A DNA stretch of 17,885 nucleotides from an uncultured Alphaproteobacteria bacterium (GTDB lineage: Bacteria > Pseudomonadota > Alphaproteobacteria > HIMB59 > GCA-002718135). The notes beneath the pieces were generated by a model, which was not told the DNA's origin, searched no databases, and worked only from the letters and a program-made list of their open reading frames with translations. Positions 6,970-14,243 of this stretch are shown here, one piece after another. The stretch's first letter is position 1; each line of letters starts with the position of its first letter. The stretch spans positions 1-17,885 of the forward strand of contig CABYKC010000012.1 in the NCBI GenBank assembly GCA_902519435.1, given 5' to 3'. A program made the translations under genes and the position numbers.

Positions 6970-7740
6970 TTAACCTAAGTATGCCGCAGTTAAAACTGGA
7001 AAACTTGTAAATCCAAAATTACCTACTTTTTCAGATTTATTTAATTGTTTTTTCCAATCATCTACTTTGTCTTCTGAAACACCTTGGCTTAAAGCAAATT
7101 TACTTAACATAGTTTCATAAAAAATTGCTGGTGAATTATTATCTCTATTTGTAATTAAATAAGATAAATTTTGAGAACTTATATTTTTATATCCAAGTTT
7201 TTTTAATTTACCATTTAAATCAAGTGGAAGCATTTGGTGAAAACAATGCGCTCTAAATGCTTCATGAATGAGATCATTAATTTCTTTTTCAGGTCCATAA
7301 AATCTAAAATAGTCCCAAAGAATTGAGACATTAACAAATTTAGAATTAGTTTTAGAAATTCTTTTTATTTCTTTTAAGGATGTATCTATATCTTCGATAT
7401 ATTCTAATGTTTGTGTAGCTGTAATTTTATCACATGATGCATCATCTATATTGATATCATCAGCAGTCGTACAAATAAGTTCCACATTATTTTGATCTTT
7501 ACATTTATTGCTTGCAACATCTAATTGATCTTGACTTGGATCAATCCCTATTACTTTGCCTTGCTCTCCAACAGATAATGAAATTTCTTCGACTAAATGA
7601 CCACCACCACATCCAATATCAATAACAGTTTCATTAGTCTCTAAATTTAAGGCATTTACAATAGCTAATCTTCGTGAGACTCCAGCATAACCATTCGCTA
7701 TTTTTTGTTGAATAATACTAGTTTCATTATCAAATTTCAT
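6970..7740 (-). CDS. Class I SAM-dependent methyltransferase
   Basis: A 256-residue methyltransferase with a Rossmann-type SAM-binding domain in the N-terminal part. Motif I is VIDIGCGGGHL (39-49), the acidic motif II residue is Asp67 in VIGIDPSQ, a motif III-like ADDIN lies at 93-97, and the post-motif region TLEYIEDIDTSLKEIKRI lies at 111-128. The preceding helix SRRLAIVNALNL is typical of the UbiE/ArsM-like group of small-molecule methyltransferases. The C-terminal 110 residues contain HCFHQMLPLDLNGKLKKLGY and are probably the substrate-recognition part. The acceptor is unknown. It heads a two-gene unit with ytoQ and is transcribed divergently from the 7790 membrane protein across a 49-base gap that must hold both promoters. 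No clear Shine-Dalgarno is present. Confidence 0.85.
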   Translation of the reverse strand: MKFDNETSIIQQKIANGYAGVSRRLAIVNALNLETNETVIDIGCGGGHLVEEISLSVGEQGKVIGIDPSQDQLDVASNKCKDQNNVELICTTADDINIDDASCDKITATQTLEYIEDIDTSLKEIKRISKTNSKFVNVSILWDYFRFYGPEKEINDLIHEAFRAHCFHQMLPLDLNGKLKKLGYKNISSQNLSYLITNRDNNSPAIFYETMLSKFALSQGVSEDKVDDWKKQLNKSEKVGNFGFTSFPVLTAAYLG

Positions 7741-7789
7741 TTTCTTATTTTTCTTATATATTTTTTAGTTATATAAAAAATACATATAA

Positions 7790-8200
7790 ATGGAATATCA
7801 AATAACAAAAATATTAATTATTTCTTTTTTTAGCTCGATATTGATTTCGTTATTTTTAAACACAAGATACATTATTTTTTTCAAAAAATTTTCAAAAAAT
7901 AAAAAAATCTTATTAAATTTATTTATTTTTTCTTTTTCTTTTTTGATATTAATTTTTATTAATTATTTATTGAGTCTTAATGGATTGACTTCTTTAATAA
8001 TCTTCAATGCTGCAATCATTACACTTATATACTTTGAATTAGCTCTATATTTAGAAAAGGTTTTTTGGGATGATTTTTTAGGAAATGCACTCCCTAAATC
8101 GATCAATATGCTTATTAGTTTTGTTGTAATGATGAATTTTGGTTATTTTACTCTTATGTTTTACATAAAAATCTTAGATATTGATTATTTTGTCACATAA
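7790..8200 (+). CDS. Small four-helix membrane protein of unknown function
   Basis: I do not recognise this 136-residue protein. It is strongly hydrophobic, with four probable transmembrane helices at about residues 5-24, 41-62, 66-89 and 104-128. A lysine-rich loop lies between helices 1 and 2 (FFKKFSKNKK), which suggests that loop is cytoplasmic. After helix 3 there is a conserved-looking EKVFWDDFLGNALPKS segment (about 89-104), the only strongly polar patch and the most likely functional site. The gene stands alone between the divergent methyltransferase gene and the amidotransferase operon. There is no Shine-Dalgarno. The composition is very A+T-rich and phenylalanine/isoleucine-rich, which by itself favours hydrophobic translations, but the open frame, tidy spacing and regular helix pattern support a real gene. 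Confidence 0.65.
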   Translation: MEYQITKILIISFFSSILISLFLNTRYIIFFKKFSKNKKILLNLFIFSFSFLILIFINYLLSLNGLTSLIIFNAAIITLIYFELALYLEKVFWDDFLGNALPKSINMLISFVVMMNFGYFTLMFYIKILDIDYFVT

Positions 8201-8205
8201 GTATC

Positions 8206-8236
8206 AATCTAGATTAATATACAAAATAGTTATAAT
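8206..8236 (+). promoter_or_regulatory. Possible promoter with palindrome, ahead of the amidotransferase/ABC operon
   Basis: A consensus TATAAT sits at 8231-8236. The -35 position is occupied by a perfect 10-base palindrome AATCTAGATT (8206-8215) rather than a recognisable -35 box. That layout would suit a promoter controlled by a dimeric regulator bound at -35, but this is inference and short palindromes are common in A+T-rich DNA. Confidence 0.3.
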
Positions 8237-8240
8237 TTTT

Positions 8241-8282
8241 ATGAAATAATATTTTCATATTAATAAAATATTTATTATTAAT
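8241..8282 (+). repeat. Two tandem A+T inverted repeats in the leader of the operon
   Basis: ATGAAA (8241-8246) pairs with TTTCAT (8253-8258), and ATTAATAA (8259-8266) pairs with TTATTAAT (8275-8282). Both lie between the candidate TATAAT box and the start codon at 8291. They could be regulator half-sites or weak hairpins, or chance in DNA of this composition. Confidence 0.3.
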
Positions 8283-8290
8283 AATTTAGT

Positions 8291-8989
8291 ATGAATAAGG
8301 TTTTGTTTGTATTACATCAAAAAACTTCGGTTCCAGGAGATGTAGGAAATAAATTTAGAGATAGGGGATATGTTGCTGAAATATGTAGACCGCCTTTAGG
8401 TGAAGAACTTCCTTCAAATATTAAACAATACTCAGCTATAGTTGTATTTGGTGCGCCAGGAAGCATAAACGATGAAGATGAATATATAAATAAAGAATTA
8501 GAATGGATAAACAAAGTTATAAAAACTGACATTCCTTATCTTGGAATTTGTTTTGGAGCACAGTTATTAGCTAAATGTTTAGGTTCAGAAATAACAACTA
8601 ATAAAGACGGGCTTTCAGAAATTGGTTTTTATAAAATTGAACCAACTGAAAATTCAAAAAATCTTTTTAATTCTCAAAAGTTTTTTTTTCAATTCCATTC
8701 TGAAGGGTTTTCTCTTCCTAAAGGCTGTGAGTTACTAGCAAGGGGTGATATTTTTAATAATCAAGCTTTTAAATATCAAAATTGTTATGCGCTCCAATTT
8801 CATCCAGAAGTAAATTTTAAACTTCATATGAGATGGCTGTATTTAGTGTTATTAAAAAATCCTAAAAAATTATTCGTTAAAGGCGCTCAAAATATATTTG
8901 TTCAACTTTATTATCGTTACAAATATAATAACAATATATCAAATTGGTTAGATTCATTTTTAGATCAGTATTTTTTAAAAAAAACTTAA
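8291..8989 (+). CDS. Class I glutamine amidotransferase-like protein (GATase1, GuaA-type domain)
   Basis: A 232-residue stand-alone class-I glutamine amidotransferase-like protein. The nucleophile elbow is PYLGICFGAQLLAKCLG (82-98) with Cys87. The catalytic His171 and Glu173 lie in LQFHPEV. VVFGAPGSINDEDEYI (51-66) is the oxyanion-strand region, and QFHSEGF (134-140) is typical of GMP-synthase-like stand-alone domains. The triad is complete, so hydrolysis of glutamine, a gamma-glutamyl compound or a related amide is possible. No synthetase domain partner is encoded here. It lies 12 bases before the MOSC gene, which suggests a common transcript running into the ABC transporter genes. The last 40 residues are basic and aromatic, beyond the core domain. 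No Shine-Dalgarno precedes the ATG. Confidence 0.88.
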   Translation: MNKVLFVLHQKTSVPGDVGNKFRDRGYVAEICRPPLGEELPSNIKQYSAIVVFGAPGSINDEDEYINKELEWINKVIKTDIPYLGICFGAQLLAKCLGSEITTNKDGLSEIGFYKIEPTENSKNLFNSQKFFFQFHSEGFSLPKGCELLARGDIFNNQAFKYQNCYALQFHPEVNFKLHMRWLYLVLLKNPKKLFVKGAQNIFVQLYYRYKYNNNISNWLDSFLDQYFLKKT

Positions 8990-9001
8990 ATGCTAATATA
9001 A

Positions 9002-9760
9002 GTGAAAATTAAAAACCTATATTTTTCACCTGTAAAATCTCTTTCTTTCAATAATGTAGATAACTTAGAGATAATTAAAAATATTGGTATAAAAAATGAT
9101 CGAATATTTGCTTTCACTAATAATCTTAATCTTAAAGATATAGAATTAATTAAAAATAATCCTTTAAAACGAGAAATATATAAATTTTTATCATTAAAAA
9201 AATATCCTGAATTAAATCAATATAATTTTTTATTAGAAGATAATTTTTTAATACTAGAATTTGAAAATAAAATAATTTTAAAAACAGATATTGATAATCA
9301 ACATGAAGTAAAAACCTTATGTAGTAAACTTGAGGATATTTTACCAAATATAAATAAAATTAATTTATTAAAAGATAGAGTGAATCCTTTTTTTGATACA
9401 ATGCCAAATAAATCAATATCATTAATAAATTTAAACAGTATTAAAGACTTTGAAAACCTATCTAATCATCAAGTTGAACATGAGCGTTTTAGAGGAAATA
9501 TATATGTAGAAGATTTAGATAAATGGGAAGAAAGGAAGCTGGTAGGTAAAGTTTTATCAATCAGTGATATAAAATTTAAAGTTATTAAAGAAATTCCCAG
9601 ATGTTCAGCAACTAATATTAAGCCCAAAACTTCTGATATAAATCTTAATATTCCTTTAAACCTAAAAAAAATATACAACCATATAAATTTAGGAATATAT
9701 TTAGATCCTTTAAATGATGGTAACATAAATAAAGGTGATCTTATAAAAATTAATGAATAA
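9002..9760 (+). CDS. MOSC domain protein (MOSC_N plus MOSC)
   Basis: A 252-residue protein with the two-part layout of the mARC/YcbX-like MOSC family. The N-terminal beta-barrel domain begins IKNLYFSPVKSLS and contains GIKNDRIFAF. The C-terminal MOSC domain has RFRGNIYVEDLDKWEE (162-177) and IPRCSATN with the conserved Cys201, the residue that ligates molybdenum in characterised members. Members bind the molybdenum cofactor and reduce N-hydroxylated compounds or carry sulfur. No 2Fe-2S domain is fused, so it would need an external electron donor. The start is GTG at 9002, because the upstream ATG at 8989 hits a stop after three codons. The last 8 bases overlap the permease start, indicating coupled translation. 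The middle (about 60-130) is more diverged than usual. Confidence 0.87.
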   Translation: MKIKNLYFSPVKSLSFNNVDNLEIIKNIGIKNDRIFAFTNNLNLKDIELIKNNPLKREIYKFLSLKKYPELNQYNFLLEDNFLILEFENKIILKTDIDNQHEVKTLCSKLEDILPNINKINLLKDRVNPFFDTMPNKSISLINLNSIKDFENLSNHQVEHERFRGNIYVEDLDKWEERKLVGKVLSISDIKFKVIKEIPRCSATNIKPKTSDINLNIPLNLKKIYNHINLGIYLDPLNDGNINKGDLIKINE

Positions 9761-10877
9761 ATTCTTATTAAATCATTCAGAAAAACTTACAGGATATCTA
9801 TTAATTCTTCCTGCTGTTTTAATAATCAGTCTATTTGGAATTTTTCCTGTTTTTTTTGGAATGTACATGAGTGTACACAAGTGGAAAGTTTTTAAAGGTA
9901 GATTTTTAGGATTTGAGAATTACCAAAGAATACTTGGAGATATACCAGCTTTTTGGTTATTTGTTTTAGGATTATTATTATTGATATTGAGCTATGGATT
10001 GTGGAATGAATTTAAAAATAAAGTAAAAAATAAAATCTATTTAGCATTATTATCTATAGCAATATTAATTATTGGAATAATATTAATTAATATCAACTGG
10101 GAAAAAATGCTTTTAACAGGTGATGAAGACTATCTTTACTCTCTTATTTATACTTTTTATTATTCATTTTTCACTATAATTTTTGAGGTTGGATTAGGAT
10201 TAATAATAGCATTTGCTTTGTACCAAAAATTAGCTGGTAAACAATTCTTTCAAATGATTTTACTATTTCCTTACATTACTCCAGCAGTAATGGGTGCTGC
10301 AGTATTTTTTTTAATATTTGGTAAAGCTGAAAATTCTTTTTTAAATCAGCTAATAGGAATATTTGGTTTTGAGGCTCAAATGTGGTTATTTGATAAAAGA
10401 CCTATTACCGAAGTTTTATTTGGTATAAAAATAGAAGGTCTCCTAGCTGGACCAAGTTTAGCACTAATGTCATCAATCATATATGGAATATGGTCTTATA
10501 CTGGCTACTATGCAATAATTTTACTCGCGGGTTTATCAATTATACCCTCTGATTTATATGAGGCTGCAAAAGCAGAGGGAGCTAGTAGATGGCAAACATT
10601 TATTAAAATTACCATACCACTATTAATGCCTATTATATTTTTTCTAATGTTGACTGGCTTTATAAATACTTTTCAAGCTTTCAATAGTATTTTTGTTATG
10701 CAAACTTCTTCTGCTGGAGATACAATGGATGTTGTTACAATAGAAATTTTTGATCATTTTTGGGGTAGGGTGAAATATGGGTATGCTGCAGCTGAAGGAG
10801 TAATTTTATTTATACTGCTAAATATTTTAGCAATATCGCAATATGTAATTTTTAGAAAAAGGTTAAGTTATGACTAA
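9753..10877 (+). CDS. Carbohydrate-type ABC transporter permease (MalF-like), enlarged
   Basis: The first inner-membrane permease of a CUT1-type importer. It has 374 residues against about 290-320 for most relatives. TM1 covers about residues 13-35 (LTGYLLILPAVLIISLFGIFP) and is followed by the usual FLGFENYQRIL (51-61). Then comes an insertion of about 65 residues (62-130) with two extra hydrophobic helices at about 66-84 and 95-112, before the normal core resumes at TFYYSFFTIIFEVGLGLIIA. The cytoplasmic EAA loop that docks the ATPase is intact: EAAKAEGASRWQTF (270-283) and IPLLMP. It overlaps the MOSC gene by 8 bases and the next permease by 8 bases (ATGACTAA). It partners with the 10870 permease and the 11785 binding protein. 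Confidence 0.92.
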   Translation: MNKFLLNHSEKLTGYLLILPAVLIISLFGIFPVFFGMYMSVHKWKVFKGRFLGFENYQRILGDIPAFWLFVLGLLLLILSYGLWNEFKNKVKNKIYLALLSIAILIIGIILININWEKMLLTGDEDYLYSLIYTFYYSFFTIIFEVGLGLIIAFALYQKLAGKQFFQMILLFPYITPAVMGAAVFFLIFGKAENSFLNQLIGIFGFEAQMWLFDKRPITEVLFGIKIEGLLAGPSLALMSSIIYGIWSYTGYYAIILLAGLSIIPSDLYEAAKAEGASRWQTFIKITIPLLMPIIFFLMLTGFINTFQAFNSIFVMQTSSAGDTMDVVTIEIFDHFWGRVKYGYAAAEGVILFILLNILAISQYVIFRKRLSYD

Positions 10878-11715
10878 ATTTCTAAATGCAGAAACTAGGC
10901 TACCTTATTTAATTTTATTAATAGTTTTTATTATTTCAATTTACCCATTTTTTTACATGATATCAACATCATTGATGACTGCTGGAGAAGCATCAAATCA
11001 ATATTTATTTCCAAAAAAATTGATGTTTGAAAATTATTATGAAGTTTGGACATCTAATAGATTTCAACGTTATACATTTAATAGTTTAATAATAAGTTCC
11101 ATAATTGTTATTGGTGTTTTATTCACTAGTATTCCAGCAGCATACTCTTTTGCTAAAATAGAATTCCCATTTAAAAACATCATATTCTATATGTTGTTAC
11201 TTTCATTGATGATTCCTGAAATCATTACATTATTACCTCATTTATTAATTATTAGAGGGGAAATTATTCCATTGCCATTTGGACCTTCTTGGATGAATAG
11301 TCTTCAAGGTTTAACAGTTCCATTTATGGGAAATATTTTTGTAATTTTCTTATTAAGACAGTATTTTAAAAAGATACCAAATGAATTATGGGATGCTGCA
11401 AGACTAGATGGATCTTCTCATTTAAATTTTTTACTCAAGGTAGTAATCCCAATGAGTAAACCTATTATTGTAACAGTTTCTTTATTTACTTTTATTATAG
11501 CATGGAATAGTTTTGCTTGGCCTTTACTTATATTAACTAGAGATGATTGGTATCCTGTAACAGTTTCTATCTATAGTTTTGTGAGAGAAGTGGGACCTAA
11601 TTTTAATTTATTGATGGCTGCTTGCTTAATTGCAATTTTTCCAATTTTAGTATTATACTTTTTTACTCAGAAGTTATTCATAGAAAGTATATCAAACTTT
11701 GGATTAAAAGAATAA
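10870..11715 (+). CDS. Carbohydrate-type ABC transporter permease (MalG-like)
   Basis: The second permease of the CUT1 importer, 281 residues, normal length. Six helices are expected: TM1 at about 12-32, then 68-95, 103-125, 145-163, 196-220 and 247-267. The EAA loop ELWDAARLDGSSHLNFLLKV (172-191) and IPMSKP (193-198) are well preserved and would contact the ATPase. PAAYSFAKIEFPFKN (89-103) is the conserved segment after the second helix of MalG-like permeases. Translation is coupled to the first permease through an 8-base overlap, and the binding-protein gene follows after about 70 bases. No ATPase gene lies beside it, so the energising subunit must come from elsewhere in the genome. The solute cannot be deduced from this subunit. 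Confidence 0.94.
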   Translation: MTKFLNAETRLPYLILLIVFIISIYPFFYMISTSLMTAGEASNQYLFPKKLMFENYYEVWTSNRFQRYTFNSLIISSIIVIGVLFTSIPAAYSFAKIEFPFKNIIFYMLLLSLMIPEIITLLPHLLIIRGEIIPLPFGPSWMNSLQGLTVPFMGNIFVIFLLRQYFKKIPNELWDAARLDGSSHLNFLLKVVIPMSKPIIVTVSLFTFIIAWNSFAWPLLILTRDDWYPVTVSIYSFVREVGPNFNLLMAACLIAIFPILVLYFFTQKLFIESISNFGLKE

Positions 11716-11784
11716 ATCAGTAAATTTTTTGTAACAAAACTTTAATTTTACCTCTATATTAATTAATATTTTTACGGGGTGATT

Positions 11785-13119
11785 ATGAAATTTTATAAAT
11801 ATATTTTAAATTTCTTCTTAGCTTCTTTATTTTTTATCTCCTCGCAATCATTCGCAATTACTGCACAAGATATTGAAAATGCAGATCCTTCAGGTCAAAC
11901 TGTTGAATTCTGGGTTCAATATTCAGATGAAAGATTAGATGCAATGATGGCAAGAGCTGAAAGATTTGAGGCTGAAACAGGAATAAAAGTTAATGTTGTT
12001 CACAAAGGGCATTACGGAAAAGTTCAATCTGCTATGATGTCTGCTGCTGGAACAAAAGATATAGCAGACGTTGCAAGAGGTTATGGTAACGCTGCAGCAG
12101 ATATGTACTTAATTGGCGCTTCAATTGATCAAAATATTTTAGCAAATAGTAAAAAATGGGGTGTTTCTCAAGATGATATAGAAGATTGGGGTGCAAACTG
12201 GACTGTTGGCTTTTCACCATATTTTGATGGTAATCCAAAACTATTACATGAAGTTGGAAAATCAATAGAGATTCTTTATTACAATGCAGATTGGTTAAAG
12301 GAACTAGGTTTAGATGCTCCTAAAACGCCCGCTGATTTTGAAGAAGCAGCATGTGCTGCAACCAATCAAGATTACAGTGGTAAGATGGGTGAAGATGTTC
12401 CAAGTTATGGATATGAAATAGATACTGATGCAAGTAACTTTGCAGCATGGGTATTTGCGCATGGAGGTGATGTATTTGACTATGATAATGGTCAGTATAT
12501 TTACAATGGCCCTAAAGCTATTGAAGCTATGGAATTCATACAAGGTATGGCTAATAAAGGTTGCGCAATAGTTGCAAGAGGTAAATATACTGATCAACAA
12601 TATTTAGGACAAGGTTCTGTTTTATTTGCTGCAGGCTCTACTTCTGGTATAACTTATTTCCAGAAAGCCATTGAAGAGGGTTATAATGGTAATTGGGATG
12701 TAGCCCCAATATCATACACCACTAGTGAACCAGTGCTTAACTTATATGGCGGTGGTTTAATTATGGGAAATTCAGGTGATGCTAATAGAATGGTAGCAGC
12801 ATATCAGTGGATGAAATATATTTCTAATACTGAGAACTCAGCAGTTTGGTCAACTGAAAGTGGATATGGTTTTGTTAGAACCTCTTCTGCAGATCATCCA
12901 TTAATTGCTGAAAAAAGAGCAGAACTACCTCAATATGATAAATCATTAACAATGGTTCAATACGGAAAAGGTGAGCCTTCTGTTCCTGGTTATTATTCAG
13001 TTAGAGGTGAAGTTGAAAAAGCTTATGCAGCAATCATTAATGGTGATGATATCATTTCAACATTAAATCAATTAAATGAAGATGCTAATGCAATATTAGC
13101 TGATGCAACTGCAGATTAG
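11785..13119 (+). CDS. Carbohydrate-type ABC transporter substrate-binding protein (family 1)
   Basis: The periplasmic binding protein of the importer, 444 residues, typical for SBP_bac_1. The signal peptide is residues 1-24 (KFYKYILNFFLASLFFISS core, cleavage after QSFA). The mature protein starts with TVEFWVQYSDERLDAMMARA and ERFEAETGIKVNVVHKGHYG, the usual first lobe. ILYYNADWLKELGL and LFAAGSTSGITYFQKA are conserved family segments. I chose ATG 11785 because GGGGTG (11776-11781) serves as ribosome binding site at a good distance; a GTG at 11779 lies inside that site. It has the clearest Shine-Dalgarno of the operon, which fits high demand for a binding protein. The 69-base gap before it could hold an extra promoter (TATATT at 11755-11760), but its -35 box is poor. 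The operon terminator follows. Confidence 0.95.
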   Translation: MKFYKYILNFFLASLFFISSQSFAITAQDIENADPSGQTVEFWVQYSDERLDAMMARAERFEAETGIKVNVVHKGHYGKVQSAMMSAAGTKDIADVARGYGNAAADMYLIGASIDQNILANSKKWGVSQDDIEDWGANWTVGFSPYFDGNPKLLHEVGKSIEILYYNADWLKELGLDAPKTPADFEEAACAATNQDYSGKMGEDVPSYGYEIDTDASNFAAWVFAHGGDVFDYDNGQYIYNGPKAIEAMEFIQGMANKGCAIVARGKYTDQQYLGQGSVLFAAGSTSGITYFQKAIEEGYNGNWDVAPISYTTSEPVLNLYGGGLIMGNSGDANRMVAAYQWMKYISNTENSAVWSTESGYGFVRTSSADHPLIAEKRAELPQYDKSLTMVQYGKGEPSVPGYYSVRGEVEKAYAAIINGDDIISTLNQLNEDANAILADATAD

Positions 13120-13140
13120 TTTAATTATTTTACTTTTATT

Positions 13141-13167
13141 AAGGGTGGTTTATACCACCCTTTTTTT
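13141..13167 (+). terminator. Intrinsic terminator of the ABC transporter operon
   Basis: A perfect 8-base-pair stem AAGGGTGG / CCACCCTT (13141-13148 with 13155-13162) encloses the loop TTTATA. The 3' arm runs into seven consecutive T (13161-13167). It is the strongest terminator in the window. The start codon of the next gene is the very next triplet, at 13168. Confidence 0.93.
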
Positions 13168-13728
13168 ATGATAATTGTTTGTTCTCTTAATGATTTACCT
13201 AATGTGTGTGAAAGCATACAGCCCAAATATCTTGTATCAGTAATTGATCCAGGATATGCACCAGAAACACCCAAGGGTATAAAAAATCATTTAAAGTTAG
13301 GATTTGACGATATTATTGAAATTAGTAGCAATAATAAAATATTTCGATTGAATACAGATGAAATACCACAAATTCTACCAGCGGAAGAGCATGTAAATTC
13401 AATAGCTAATTTTACTTCTACATATGCATATGATGAAGATATTGTTATTCATTGTTGGTGTGGTGTCTCAAGATCAATGGCAACAGCTACTTATTTACTA
13501 TGTAGAGAAAACAAAACTAATATTGAAAATACAATTAAATATATTCGTAATGTTGCACCACATGCAAACCCAAATAAATTATTGATAAATCACTTTGAAA
13601 AGAAATTAGGTGTTAGCAATCAAATCTCAAGATCATTTTTAAAATTCCCTTATACTAAAACATACGATTGTTCTTCAAATTTTGCACCTGTTACTTTATT
13701 TGATATAAAAGACATTGAAAAAAACTAA
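13168..13728 (+). CDS. Tyrosine / dual-specificity phosphatase-like protein
   Basis: A 186-residue cytoplasmic protein of the cysteine-based phosphatase superfamily. The P-loop HCWCGVSRS gives the signature H-C-x5-R with His95, Cys96 and Arg102. LGFDD (44-48) lies where the general-acid Asp is expected. The N-terminus MIIVCSLNDLPNVCES matches small alphaproteobacterial phosphatase-like proteins that I recall, supporting this start. A second Cys (98) within the P-loop is unusual and could form a disulfide with Cys96. The substrate is unknown. The ATG directly follows the U-tract of the upstream terminator, leaving no room for a ribosome binding site after the terminator hairpin. Its stop overlaps the apt start by one base (TAATG), so it heads the apt-thiolase-dehydrogenase operon. 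Confidence 0.82.
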   Translation: MIIVCSLNDLPNVCESIQPKYLVSVIDPGYAPETPKGIKNHLKLGFDDIIEISSNNKIFRLNTDEIPQILPAEEHVNSIANFTSTYAYDEDIVIHCWCGVSRSMATATYLLCRENKTNIENTIKYIRNVAPHANPNKLLINHFEKKLGVSNQISRSFLKFPYTKTYDCSSNFAPVTLFDIKDIEKN

Positions 13729-14243
13729 TGAAAGAATACGTTCGTACAATTGCTGATTATCCTGTTAAAGGAATTCAATTCAGAGATATTACAACATTGT
13801 TGCAAAATGCAGGACACTTTAAACAAGTCATTGATGACATGGTAAAACCATGGAAAAATAAAAAAATAGATGCAGTTTTAAGCATAGAATCACGTGGATT
13901 TATTATGGCAGGCGCAATAGCTTATTTTTTAAATGCAGCATTTGTTCCTTTGAGAAAGCCTCATAAACTTCCATTTGATACTTTCAAAACCTCATACGAC
14001 TTAGAGTATGGATCAACTGAAATGCATATTCATACAGATGCCTTAGATGGTCATAAAGATTTACTAATCATTGATGATCTTTTAGCAACAGGTGGAACCG
14101 CACTTGCAGCAGTAGAGTTAATTCAAAAGTTTGAAGACAAAAATATTGTTGGTGCAGGTTTTATAATAAATTTACCAGATTTAAGTGGTGATAAAAAACT
14201 AATTGAAAAAGGAATTGAGATACATTCTTTAATGGAGTTTTAA
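13728..14243 (+). CDS. apt: Adenine phosphoribosyltransferase
   Basis: Makes AMP from adenine and PRPP in purine salvage, in the cytoplasm. It has 171 residues, the standard length. The N-terminal DYPVKGIQFRDITTLL (10-25) is the canonical Apt start. IESRGFIMAGAIAY (53-66) and FVPLRKPHKLP (72-82) are the conserved hood and flexible regions. The PRPP-binding loop is LLIIDDLLATGGTA (112-125) with Asp116-Asp117. The gene overlaps the phosphatase-like gene by one base and its stop codon directly precedes the thiolase ATG, so all three are likely read from one mRNA. Nothing is missing. Why Apt is linked to beta-oxidation genes is not obvious; salvage of adenine released in other pathways is one idea, but the link may only be operon economy. 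Confidence 0.96.
   Translation: MKEYVRTIADYPVKGIQFRDITTLLQNAGHFKQVIDDMVKPWKNKKIDAVLSIESRGFIMAGAIAYFLNAAFVPLRKPHKLPFDTFKTSYDLEYGSTEMHIHTDALDGHKDLLIIDDLLATGGTALAAVELIQKFEDKNIVGAGFIINLPDLSGDKKLIEKGIEIHSLMEF

Noticed and set aside
9150..9726. Antisense frames opposite the MOSC gene
   Set aside because: The MOSC translation carries conserved motifs, including the IPRCSATN cysteine; the antisense frames do not.
11729..11760. Internal promoter ahead of the binding-protein gene (TTGTAA ... TATATT)
   Set aside because: The spacing is 20 bases and the -35 is poor, so it is mentioned only as a possibility in the gene entry.
11779..11784. Upstream GTG start for the ABC binding protein (adds two residues)
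   Set aside because: The GTG lies inside GGGGTG, which is the best ribosome binding site for the ATG at 11785, and the signal peptide is cleaner from that ATG.
12032..12600. Antisense open frames opposite the binding-protein gene
   Set aside because: The sense gene is unambiguous with signal peptide and full-length family features; the antisense products look random.
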